NCBI GenBank assembly: GCA_903860995.1
Contig: CAIOSS010000550.1
Span: forward strand, 1 to 8,547
Origin: an uncultured delta proteobacterium
GTDB lineage: Bacteria; Myxococcota_A; Polyangia; Polyangiales; Ga0077539
Direction: 5' to 3'
Length of the DNA stretch: 8,547 bases
Of the stretch, positions 1 through 6,548 are shown piece by piece. Each line of letters opens with the position of its first letter. Within the stretch, counting starts at the first letter, position 1. The position numbers and the translations under genes were made by a program. The notes below the pieces were generated by a model. It did no database searches. It saw only the letters and a list, made by a program, of their open reading frames with translations, and was not told where the DNA came from.

Positions 1-4
1 CCGG

Positions 5-952
5 TCAGCCCTTGAGCACGATCACCAGCGCCACGACGCTCACCACCAGGATCACCACCGCCAGCGCCAGCACGATCCAGTCGGCGTCGCCCTTGCGCTC
101 CTTGAGCGCCTTCGGGTCGATCGCCGGGGCGGCGGGCGCTGCGGCGAGCGCCACCTCCGCCGCGACCGTCGCCGGGGGCGGCGGGATCGACGGCGTCGGC
201 GCCGGGGGCAGCGAGGGCCGCGGGGGCGCGGTCTCGTCGGCGCCCGAGTCGAAGCTCCGCAGCAGCTCTTCGCCAGGCTCGACGAAGCGCAGGGTGCTCT
301 TTCCGATGGTGAACTCGTCGCCGTTCTTCAAGCGCTTCTCGGTGAGCGAGCGGCCGCTCACCACGATGCCGTTGCGGCTCCCGAGGTCGCGCAGCACGAA
401 GCCCTCGGCGTCGCGCTCGACCTCGGCGTGCTGCCGCGAGCAGTCGCGGTCGTCGAGCAGCACCTCGCAGCCCTCGGCGCGCCCGAGCGTGAGCCGCGAC
501 CCCGCCGGGGGGATCTCCCAGCGGCGACCCGCGGTCTTGCCCGAGCGCAGCTCGAGGTAGGGCGGGGCGCTGTCGCCGCCGAGGGAGCGCAGCGAGTCCT
601 TGAGGAGTCGCCGGGCGAGGGTGGCCGTGCGCTCCGGGGGGTCGGCCAGCGCGATGACGAAGGACACCTTGATGGCGAAGTCGCCGACGCCCACCTCGTC
701 GCCGTCGTGCAGGAACTTCCGCCGGCCTCGGGCGATGGGCGCGCCGTTGACCCGGGTGCCGTTGGTGCTGCCCTCGTCGACGATGGAGACGTCCGGGCCG
801 TCGACGCGGAGGAGCGCGTGCTGCTCGCTCACGGTGCGCGACGGGAGGCGCACGTCGACGTGGGCGCCGCGGCCGATGACGACGCGCGGCTGATCGAGGG
901 TAATGGTCTGGGGATCGCTCCCCGGCACCGTGACCAGGAACGTCAGCGCCAC
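5..952 (-). CDS. Tandem FHA-domain protein with C-terminal membrane anchor
   Basis: A 315-aa protein with two forkhead-associated domains, which bind phosphothreonine peptides and usually act with Ser/Thr kinases. FHA1 (about residues 22-98) shows G27-R28, S42/H45, N64-G65 and N69-G70. FHA2 (about 150-224) shows G157-R158, S172-R173 with H175, and N194-G195. A Pro/Ala-rich linker (about 236-285) leads to one hydrophobic helix (about 292-313) that ends two residues before the stop, so the protein looks tail-anchored with both FHA domains in the cytoplasm. The start is GTG at 952. It is effectively forced: an in-frame TGA lies 12 codons upstream (986-988), no other start codon lies between, and FHA1 begins almost at once. 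No Shine-Dalgarno sequence is visible. The gene is divergent from the PilZ gene. No kinase or phosphatase gene is in the window, so the partner is unknown. The family call is secure; the specific role is not. Confidence 0.93.
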   Translation of the reverse strand: MALTFLVTVPGSDPQTITLDQPRVVIGRGAHVDVRLPSRTVSEQHALLRVDGPDVSIVDEGSTNGTRVNGAPIARGRRKFLHDGDEVGVGDFAIKVSFVIALADPPERTATLARRLLKDSLRSLGGDSAPPYLELRSGKTAGRRWEIPPAGSRLTLGRAEGCEVLLDDRDCSRQHAEVERDAEGFVLRDLGSRNGIVVSGRSLTEKRLKNGDEFTIGKSTLRFVEPGEELLRSFDSGADETAPPRPSLPPAPTPSIPPPPATVAAEVALAAAPAAPAIDPKALKERKGDADWIVLALAVVILVVSVVALVIVLKG

Positions 953-961
953 GCCGCGGCG

Positions 962-989
962 GTTAGCCCATCGGCGCGAAGTCCGTCAA
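962..989 (-). promoter_or_regulatory. Candidate sigma70-type promoter for the FHA gene
   Basis: On the minus strand, TTGACG (989-984) is a near-consensus -35 element. Sixteen bases later GCTAAC (967-962) is a weak -10, sharing only the central T-A-A with consensus. If used, transcription would start near 955-956, only a few bases before the GTG at 952. That fits the absence of a ribosome binding site. The -35 is convincing, the -10 poor. Confidence 0.35.
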
Positions 990-1112
990 TTCCCGTGCAA
1001 TCGGCGGAACGTGCGCGACGAAAATTGGACGCGATGGAAAGCCCTGTCGCATAGGCCGCTCAAGCGCCGAGCGAGCTTTGCGGGGACCACACCACGGTCA
1101 TCCCGAGGCGAT

Positions 1113-1129
1113 GGGGACGTCACGTCTCC
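1113..1129. promoter_or_regulatory. 17-bp imperfect palindrome, candidate operator
   Basis: The sequence GGGGACGT-C-ACGTCTCC is two 8-bp arms around a single central base, with 7 of 8 positions complementary. It lies in the divergent intergenic region, 57 bases upstream of the PilZ-gene ATG. Size and symmetry suit a dimeric regulator, but in such GC-rich DNA it could be chance. No regulator gene is adjacent. Confidence 0.3.
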
Positions 1130-1171
1130 GTCGCGTCGGGAGCTTTCTGCCCACGAAGGATTCGCGAGGAA

Positions 1172-1177
1172 GAGGAG
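1172..1177 (+). promoter_or_regulatory. Ribosome binding site that fixes the PilZ-gene start
   Basis: GAGGAG sits 8 bases before the ATG at 1186, which is ideal spacing. The open frame extends upstream to 1078, but those 36 codons lack such a site and look non-coding, so 1186 is the chosen start. Confidence 0.8.
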
Positions 1178-1185
1178 AGACTCCA

Positions 1186-3069
1186 ATGGGTTCCATCGCC
1201 AACGCGGATCGGCGCGACCCGATCGCCCTTCGTCGACCGTTTCACGCCTCCATCGGGCTCGGCGCCCTGGACGCCAGCGACATCATCAACGCCGATGCCA
1301 TCGACCTGTCGGTCAGCGGCATGAGCCTCCGGACCGACACCCTCCCCGACGTCGGGGTGCAGATGGAGTTCCGGTTCATGCTGGAAGACGGCAAGCCCAT
1401 CGACGCCCGCGGCGAGGTCGTCTGGGCCCACGACGAGGGCTTCCGCGCGGGCGCCTTCGGGGTGAGGTTCCTGGCGATGGCGGGCGACGCCCGGGCCTCC
1501 CTGCGCCGCTCGCTGGAGCCTGTCCGCCAGTACCCCGCGGCGGGCGGCGAGTCGAAGGTCCGGCTGCACCTCGAGAGCATGGACGCGCCCTTCCGCGCGA
1601 AGATCCGCGAGCGCCACCCGGGCTCCGTGGTCGTCGGGCACGAGCTGTCCTTCCTGCAGCTGGGCGGCAAGGTCACCGTCGAGGGCGCCAAGGACAACGA
1701 GCCCGGCGTCATCAGCGCCGTCGACGTCGAGATCGACCCGGTCACCCAGAACCCGCGGCTCATCCTGACCATCGACCTCGACGACGGCGCCTCCGCCCGC
1801 GCGCTGCGGGTCACCTCCGTCGCCAAGGCCCCCGTCACGGCGGCCCTCATCGACGCCGCGCGGGTGTCCCTTCCCCCGGTGGAGGCCCCCGTCGAGCCCG
1901 TCGCTGCAACGGCCGAGCCGGTCCGTGAGTCTCAGCGCGCCGTGGACACCGCCCGCAGCGAGCCGGAGCCCGCCCGCGCGAAGCCCACCGCGGTGGAGCA
2001 GCCCGCGGTCGCGCCCCCTTCGGCCATCGACTCCAGCGGGGACGACTTCGACGACGACGCGCCCGCCGGTCCGTCCGTCATGCAGCGCGGCGTCACGGCT
2101 GTCCGGGGCGCCTGGGAGGGCACCCGTCGCATCGTGACCCCCGTTGCCGCGGGCGTCGTCGGCGGCGTGGCCGCGCTGCGGGAGCGCTTCCAGCGACCCG
2201 CGGACATGGACGCCCCCGACGCGCCGCGCAGCGGGCTGCGACCGCAGCACTCGCCGGCCCTCGCGACCGCGAGCGACCCCGACGGGATGATCGCCCGCAA
2301 GCGCAACCGCCGCGTGGTGATGTACGCCGGCGCCGCCGCGGTGCTCACCGTGCTCATCATCGCGATGGCGATCAGCGGCGGGCCCAGCGCCACCACGCCG
2401 CACCCGCAGGTCGCGGTGACCGCCGACCCGGCTCCCGCGGCCGAGGTCGTCGCCCCCGCGCCGGTGGCCGTCGCCACCGACCTGCCCGCCGAAGACCCGG
2501 TGCCCATGGGCGCCGAAGCCCGCGTCGTGGCGGCCGGCACCAGCAACCTCCCGGCCGACCTCCAGGGCGCCGCGCTCTCCCCCGCGGGCCAGGTCGAGGG
2601 CGCCCGCGCCGTCGTCATGCAGCGCCGCGTGAGCCCGGCGGGCTTCGTCCCCGCGGTGATGCCCGCCGCCCCGGCCGCGCGCACCCTGAGCGTCACCGCC
2701 ACCCCGGGTCGCGGCGCGGCGATGGGCAACCCCAGCGTGCGCGTGGGCACCCGCCTCGCGCTGCGCATGGACGGGCCCATCGCCTCGATCAGCGGCGCCG
2801 GAACCCGCGGCAACACCATCTCGATGGTGCTCCCCGGGCGCCGCTCGCTCGACCTCGCGGCGAGCCTCGTGCGCATGGACGCCCGCATCCTCAACGCGGG
2901 CGTGATGAACCGCGCCGCCGGGGCCGAGCTCACGCTGCGCTTCCGCGACGCCGCGCCGCCCTTCTTCGCCCACGCCCGGGGCAACACCCTGGAGGTCATC
3001 CTCGGCGCCACCCCGGGCGCCGCCCGGCGCCCCGCCGCCGCCCCGGTGCTGCGCGTCTCGCGCCGCTGA
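1186..3069 (+). CDS. PilZ-domain membrane protein with AMIN-like C-terminal domain
   Basis: A 627-aa protein in five parts. A PilZ domain (about residues 9-111) carries the D40-x-S42-x-x-G45 signature. PilZ domains bind c-di-GMP, but the usual RxxxR before this motif is not seen in standard form (R9, R10, R16 and R17 are spaced differently), so binding is uncertain. Next is a beta-rich region of unknown family (about 123-201). An Ala/Pro/Glu-rich linker with an acidic patch (about 283-292) follows. One membrane helix (about 377-396) comes after a strongly basic stretch (R371-R376), which predicts N-terminus in, C-terminus out. After a second Ala/Pro-rich linker, residues about 500-607 form a beta-rich domain resembling AMIN, the domain that targets PilQ secretins and AmiC amidases to the envelope. 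I infer a protein linking cytoplasmic PilZ to the periplasm or cell wall. PilZ is secure; AMIN-like is moderate. Confidence 0.85.
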   Translation: MGSIANADRRDPIALRRPFHASIGLGALDASDIINADAIDLSVSGMSLRTDTLPDVGVQMEFRFMLEDGKPIDARGEVVWAHDEGFRAGAFGVRFLAMAGDARASLRRSLEPVRQYPAAGGESKVRLHLESMDAPFRAKIRERHPGSVVVGHELSFLQLGGKVTVEGAKDNEPGVISAVDVEIDPVTQNPRLILTIDLDDGASARALRVTSVAKAPVTAALIDAARVSLPPVEAPVEPVAATAEPVRESQRAVDTARSEPEPARAKPTAVEQPAVAPPSAIDSSGDDFDDDAPAGPSVMQRGVTAVRGAWEGTRRIVTPVAAGVVGGVAALRERFQRPADMDAPDAPRSGLRPQHSPALATASDPDGMIARKRNRRVVMYAGAAAVLTVLIIAMAISGGPSATTPHPQVAVTADPAPAAEVVAPAPVAVATDLPAEDPVPMGAEARVVAAGTSNLPADLQGAALSPAGQVEGARAVVMQRRVSPAGFVPAVMPAAPAARTLSVTATPGRGAAMGNPSVRVGTRLALRMDGPIASISGAGTRGNTISMVLPGRRSLDLAASLVRMDARILNAGVMNRAAGAELTLRFRDAAPPFFAHARGNTLEVILGATPGAARRPAAAPVLRVSRR

Positions 3070-3088
3070 GACCCGCTCCCCGCCCCCT

Positions 3089-3121
3089 GATCCTTGCCAC
3101 CCCCGTGCGGGGTGTGGGATC
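3089..3121 (+). promoter_or_regulatory. Two-part hairpin before the cystathionine enzyme gene
   Basis: An inner stem CACCCC (3098-3103) pairs perfectly with GGGGTG (3109-3114) around a 5-base loop. An outer stem GATCC (3089-3093) pairs with GGATC (3117-3121), the two separated by a small internal loop. The structure ends 9 bases before the ATG at 3131 and has no T-run, so it is not a classical terminator. It could affect translation of the downstream gene or protect the 3' end of the PilZ transcript. Confidence 0.35.
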
Positions 3122-3130
3122 ACCCGCCCC

Positions 3131-4288
3131 ATGAAGATCGAGACGCTCGCGATCCACGCCGGCCAGCACCCCGACCCCACCTCCGGCGCCGTGATGACGC
3201 CGATCGTCCTGTCGAGCACCTTCGCGCAGGATGGCCCTGGCAACCACAAGGGCTACGACTACTCCCGCAGCGGCAACCCCACCCGCGGCACCCTCGAAGC
3301 GTGCGCCGCGGCGCTGGAGGGCGCCCGCCACGGGCTCGCCTTCGCCAGCGGGTGCGCGGCCACCACGACCATCCTCCACACGCTCCGCCCGGGCGACCAC
3401 ATCATCTGCGGCGACGACGTCTACGGCGGCACCTTCCGCATCATCGACAAGGTCATGGGCCCCATGGGCATCAGCGCGACCTTCGTCGACATGACCGACC
3501 TCGCGCTCACCGAGGCGTCCTTCCGCCCGGAGACGAAGATGGTCTGGCTGGAGACGCCCTCCAACCCGATGCTCAAGGTCTTCGACATCGAGCGCGTGTG
3601 CGCCATCGCCAGCCGCAAGGGCGTGCCGGTCATCGTCGACAACACCTTCGCGACCCCGATGATCCAGCAGCCGCTGGGGCTCGGCGCCACGGCGGTGGTG
3701 CACTCCAGCACCAAGTACCTCAACGGCCACTCCGACGTCGTCGGGGGCCTGGTGATGACCAGCGACGACGAGTTCGTCCAGAAGCTGCGCTTCCTCCAGA
3801 ACGCCATGGGGGCGGTGCCGTCGCCCTTCGACTGCTTCCTCGTGCTGCGCGGCCTGAAGACCCTGCCCGTGCGCATGGACCGCCACGCCGCCAACGCCCA
3901 GACCCTCGCCGCGTGGCTGCGCCGCCACCAGGACGTCGCGCGGGTGTACTACCCCGGCAACGACGATCACCCGCAGCGCGAGCTCATCCGCCGGCAGATG
4001 AAGACGCCGGGGGGGATGATCTCCTTCGTCATCAAGGCCGCCGGGGGCACCGTGGCCGAGCGCTCGCAGAAGTTCCTGTCGGCGCTGAAGGTGTTCACCT
4101 GCGCCGAGAGCCTCGGCGGGGTGGAGTCGCTCATCGAGCTGCCCGCGGTCATGACCCACGCCTCGGTGCCCGCGGAGACCCGCGCGGCGCTCGGCATCGA
4201 CGACGGGCTCATCCGCATCTCCGTGGGGCTCGAGGCGGTCGACGACCTCGTCGCTGACCTCGAACATGCGTTTTCCGCGTCGCACTGA
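3131..4288 (+). CDS. Cystathionine gamma-synthase/gamma-lyase family PLP enzyme
   Basis: A 385-aa protein, full length for the Cys/Met-metabolism PLP family (fold type I, homotetramer, cytoplasm). Visible landmarks are Y44-S-R46 (phosphate contact from the neighbouring subunit), SGNPTR 47-52, Y98 in DDVYGGT (stacks on PLP), D170 in VDNTFATP (pyridine nitrogen), Schiff-base lysine K195 in SSTKYLNGHSD, and E332-S333 in the SLGGVES block. The C-terminal block (ELPAVMTHASV, then LIRISVGLE) closely resembles human cystathionine gamma-lyase. However, the residue before YSR is D43, as in E. coli MetB, whereas yeast and human gamma-lyases have Glu. I therefore cannot decide between cystathionine synthesis from an activated homoserine and its cleavage to cysteine. 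The ATG at 3131 matches the family N-terminus; its ribosome binding site is weak. A serine-synthesis gene lies two genes downstream. Confidence 0.95.
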   Translation: MKIETLAIHAGQHPDPTSGAVMTPIVLSSTFAQDGPGNHKGYDYSRSGNPTRGTLEACAAALEGARHGLAFASGCAATTTILHTLRPGDHIICGDDVYGGTFRIIDKVMGPMGISATFVDMTDLALTEASFRPETKMVWLETPSNPMLKVFDIERVCAIASRKGVPVIVDNTFATPMIQQPLGLGATAVVHSSTKYLNGHSDVVGGLVMTSDDEFVQKLRFLQNAMGAVPSPFDCFLVLRGLKTLPVRMDRHAANAQTLAAWLRRHQDVARVYYPGNDDHPQRELIRRQMKTPGGMISFVIKAAGGTVAERSQKFLSALKVFTCAESLGGVESLIELPAVMTHASVPAETRAALGIDDGLIRISVGLEAVDDLVADLEHAFSASH

Positions 4289-4332
4289 CGGACTGCGGTA
4301 GATTCCCGGCAACTCTCGTAACGACGTTCCTT

Positions 4333-4337
4333 GGAGG
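4333..4337 (+). promoter_or_regulatory. Ribosome binding site of the lipoprotein gene
   Basis: A perfect GGAGG lies before three in-frame start candidates: GTG 4342 (4-base spacing), GTG 4345 (7) and ATG 4348 (10). The first is too close. ATG 4348 is preferred for its codon, with GTG 4345 a real alternative. Confidence 0.7.
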
Positions 4338-4347
4338 TTCAGTGGTG

Positions 4348-4941
4348 ATGCAATCCTGGCGTGGGTTGGCGGTCGGTTCGCTGGTGGTGCTCGGGCTCGG
4401 CTGCGGCGACGACCCGGTGCCGACGACGGGGCAGGCCTTCTGGCGCGACGGGTGCCCCGCCACGATGACCGGGGCCAACTGCACCACCAACCGGCACTCG
4501 GTGCGCGGCAGCAACGGGTCGCCCACCGTCGACGTGCTCTGCAACGTGGTGCCCGTGGCGGGCGGCACCGCCATCACCTTTCGCGTCGCGGCCATCGAGC
4601 CCGGGCAGAACTTCTCCGAGTCCCTGGAGGGCCTCTTCGCGACGGGCCTGCTGCCCTCGGTGGGCGCCGAGCTGCGCCCCGGCGACGACGGCGGCTTCGT
4701 GCAGATCCGCGGCTCGGGCTGGAGCATCCCCGCGGGCAACGGCACCATCGGCGTGACCGGCGCCTGCCACGTCTTCATCGACCGCCTCAACGGCCAGAGC
4801 TTCAACGGTCGCATCAAGTGCAACAACGTGCAGGACGACCTGTCGCCGCCGCGCTCGCGCTTCGTCGACGGCTACCAGCCGCAGACCGTGAGCGACGAGT
4901 TCGCGGAGTTCAACTTCACCAACTGCACCGCGATCCCCTGA
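4348..4941 (+). CDS. Small cysteine-rich lipoprotein of unknown function
   Basis: A 197-aa secreted protein from the ATG at 4348 (199 aa if GTG 4342 is used). The N-terminus is a short signal: R5, a hydrophobic run 7-17, then a relaxed lipobox ending L-G-C19, followed by G-D-D. The -3 position is Gly rather than the usual Leu, so lipidation is likely but not certain. The mature part has six further cysteines (in DGCP, NCTT, LCNV, ACHV, KCNN and the C-terminal NCT), an even number that could form three disulfides. Frequent short Val/Ile/Phe stretches and Gly/Asn turns suggest a beta-rich fold. I recognise no family. It sits between two amino-acid metabolism genes but has its own strong ribosome binding site, and nothing in it suggests enzymatic activity. 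The gap after the cystathionine enzyme gene is 59 bases. Confidence 0.8.
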   Translation: MQSWRGLAVGSLVVLGLGCGDDPVPTTGQAFWRDGCPATMTGANCTTNRHSVRGSNGSPTVDVLCNVVPVAGGTAITFRVAAIEPGQNFSESLEGLFATGLLPSVGAELRPGDDGGFVQIRGSGWSIPAGNGTIGVTGACHVFIDRLNGQSFNGRIKCNNVQDDLSPPRSRFVDGYQPQTVSDEFAEFNFTNCTAIP

Positions 4942-4957
4942 GCGCTACACCACCGCC

Positions 4958-6193
4958 ATGTCACGATCCAATCCGCCTTCCCGGAGCGCGGCGGGCCTCA
5001 AGGTCCTGCTGCTCGAGAACGTCCACGCCAGCGCGCACGAGCTCCTGCTCGACGCCGGCTGCAAGGTCGACGCGGTGCCGAGCGCCCTCGGCGAGGACGC
5101 CCTCATCGAGCGCCTCCGCGGCGTGCACGTGCTGGGCATCCGCAGCAAGACCCAGGTGACCGCCAGGGTGCTCGCCGCCGCCCCGGCGCTGATGTCCGTC
5201 GGGTGCTTCTGCATCGGCACCAACCAGGTGGCGCTGCGCGACGCGCACGACATCGGCGTGCCGGTGTTCAACGCGCCCTTCAGCAACACCCGCAGCGTCG
5301 CGGAGATGATCATCGCCGAGGTGGTGATGCTCGCCCGCCAGCTCGGCGACCGCGCGCGCGAGGTGCACGCGGGCCGCTGGCGCAAGGTGTCCGCGGGCTG
5401 CGTCGAGGTCCGCGGCAAGACCCTGGGCATCGTCGGGTACGGCCACATCGGGTCGCAGGTCGGCGTGCTCGCCGAGGCGATGGGGATGCGGGTGGTGTCC
5501 TTCGACGTCGCGACGAAGCTCCCGATGGGCAACACGCAGACCCTCGCCACGCTCGAAGAGCTGCTCGCGGTGTCGGACTTCGTCACGCTGCACGTCCCCG
5601 CGACGCCGCAGACCGAGCTGATGATCAACGGCGAGGCCATCGCGCGGATGAAGAAGGGCGCGATGCTGCTCAACGCCAGCCGCGGCACCGTGGTCGACCT
5701 CGACGCGCTCTCCCGCGCCCTGCGCGACGGGCGCCTCGGGGGCGCGGCGATCGACGTCTACCCCGAGGAGCCCGAGGAGAACGGCGAGGGCTTCGCGTCG
5801 GTGCTCCAGGGGGCGCCCAACGTGATCCTGACGCCGCACATCGGCGGCTCGACGCTGGAGGCGCAGGCCAACATCGGCCGCGAGGTGGCCACGAGCCTGG
5901 TGCGCTACCTCGACGTGGGCAGCACCGTCGGCGCGGTGAACTTCCCCAACCTGGAGATGGCCCCCACCGCGGGCTCGCACCGGCTGCTCAACGCGCACCG
6001 CAACGTCCCGGGCGTGCTGCGCGACGTCAACCGCATCGCCAGCGACCTCGGCGCCAACATCCGCGCGCAGATGCTCGCGACCGACGCGACGCTCGGCTAC
6101 CTGATCATGGACATCGACCAGGACGTCTCCGCGGCCCTGGCCGACGCCATCGGCGGCCTCGGCACCAGCATCTGCACCCGCGTCGTGTACTGA
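4958..6193 (+). CDS. serA: D-3-phosphoglycerate dehydrogenase, ACT-domain type
   Basis: A 411-aa protein, almost exactly the E. coli SerA length and alignable along its whole length. It oxidises 3-phosphoglycerate with NAD, the first step of serine synthesis in the cytoplasm. The nucleotide-binding domain has G160-Y-G162-H-I-G165. The catalytic set R242 (NASRGT), E271 (PEEP) and H294 (TPHIGGST) is intact, each two residues beyond the E. coli positions. The substrate region contains GIRSKT and CFCIGTNQ, and FNAPFSNTRSVAE is E. coli-like. The C-terminal ACT domain (about 340-411) keeps H347, N349 and N367, which match E. coli H344, N346 and N364 that bind the inhibitor serine. Serine feedback inhibition is therefore predicted. 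The start lies 16 bases after the lipoprotein stop with no clear Shine-Dalgarno sequence. No serB or serC is in the window. The main alternative, another 2-hydroxyacid dehydrogenase, is unlikely given the ACT domain. Confidence 0.97.
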   Translation: MSRSNPPSRSAAGLKVLLLENVHASAHELLLDAGCKVDAVPSALGEDALIERLRGVHVLGIRSKTQVTARVLAAAPALMSVGCFCIGTNQVALRDAHDIGVPVFNAPFSNTRSVAEMIIAEVVMLARQLGDRAREVHAGRWRKVSAGCVEVRGKTLGIVGYGHIGSQVGVLAEAMGMRVVSFDVATKLPMGNTQTLATLEELLAVSDFVTLHVPATPQTELMINGEAIARMKKGAMLLNASRGTVVDLDALSRALRDGRLGGAAIDVYPEEPEENGEGFASVLQGAPNVILTPHIGGSTLEAQANIGREVATSLVRYLDVGSTVGAVNFPNLEMAPTAGSHRLLNAHRNVPGVLRDVNRIASDLGANIRAQMLATDATLGYLIMDIDQDVSAALADAIGGLGTSICTRVVY

Positions 6194-6199
6194 CGGGCG

Positions 6200-6527
6200 G
6201 TGGGGCTCAACCTCGTGGCGCCAGAGGACGACCCGGTGGCCGTGCGCGACTACCGCGACCCCATGCGGATCATCGGGCACGTCACGCGCCGCGGCGCGCG
6301 GGTGAACGTGGCGCTGCACGCGGGCGAGGCCCACGCTGTCGCTGGCGGCGCCGGAGGTGACGGACGACCACATCCGGCTGGCGGTGGAGCGCTGCCTCAC
6401 GAGGCCCATCGGGTTGTCGTCGCCGGGGCTCGTCACGACGCGCCACCAGAGCAGCGGCCTAAGTACGATGTTGAGTACACCGAACAGGCCGAGCGCGAGG
6501 TGCAGCCGAGAGCGCATCGCCGGGTGA
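6200..6527 (+). pseudogene. Probable frameshifted small gene after serA
   Basis: From GTG 6200, six bases after the serA stop, about 43 codons have almost exclusively G or C in third position and read as an ordinary charged peptide (for example YRDPMRIIGHVTRRGARVNV). Near 6327-6340 this frame loses its third-position bias, and the +1 frame takes it over for about 45 codons (for example EVTDDHIRLAVERCL, from about 6330 to 6460) before a TGA at 6525-6527. The unshifted frame stays open to about 6643, but its later part has random third positions and runs into pdeM on the other strand. One indel would join the two halves into a peptide of about 108 aa. It may be a decayed gene, a sequencing error or, less likely, programmed frameshifting. 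I do not recognise the family. The rest of the stretch, 6528-6548, holds nothing I can identify. Confidence 0.4.
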
Positions 6528-6530
6528 TGC
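6514..6530. terminator. Small hairpin between convergent genes
   Basis: GCATCGC (6514-6520) pairs with GTGATGC (6524-6530), counting one G-T wobble, around a 3-base loop. It spans the stop of the frameshifted remnant and lies 19 bases beyond the pdeM stop, between convergent genes. There is no T-run on either strand, so a terminator role is only suggested by position. Confidence 0.25.
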
Positions 6531-6548
6531 CCGACCGCCGCCCCGCGG

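Noticed and set aside
1025..1054. Possible plus-strand promoter (TTGGAC, 18 bases, GCATAG) for the PilZ gene
   Set aside because: The -10 match is poor and nothing else supports it; the true promoter of the PilZ gene is not identified.
1078..1185. Upstream extension of the PilZ protein by 36 residues
   Set aside because: It has no Shine-Dalgarno sequence and a non-conserved-looking composition, whereas ATG 1186 has an ideal GAGGAG.
1120..3249. Long minus-strand open frame (709 codons) opposite the PilZ gene
   Set aside because: Its translation is Gly/Ala/Arg/His-rich without domain structure, and the plus strand carries recognisable domains. Such long antisense frames are normal in very GC-rich DNA.
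4299..4304. TAGATT as a -10 element for the lipoprotein gene
   Set aside because: No acceptable -35 lies at 16-18 bases upstream, so it stays a weak isolated match.
6461..6480. AT-rich island with AGTAC repeated, sharing ACGATGT with the rare-codon segment in lhr
   Set aside because: The shared word is only seven bases and the flanks align poorly. I see no terminal repeats or transposase, so this is not evidence of an inserted element.
4961..6517. Long minus-strand frame opposite serA with a hydrophobic N-terminus (start at 6517)
   Set aside because: The first 27 residues look membrane-like, but the rest is a low-complexity shadow of serA. No ribosome binding site or domain supports it.
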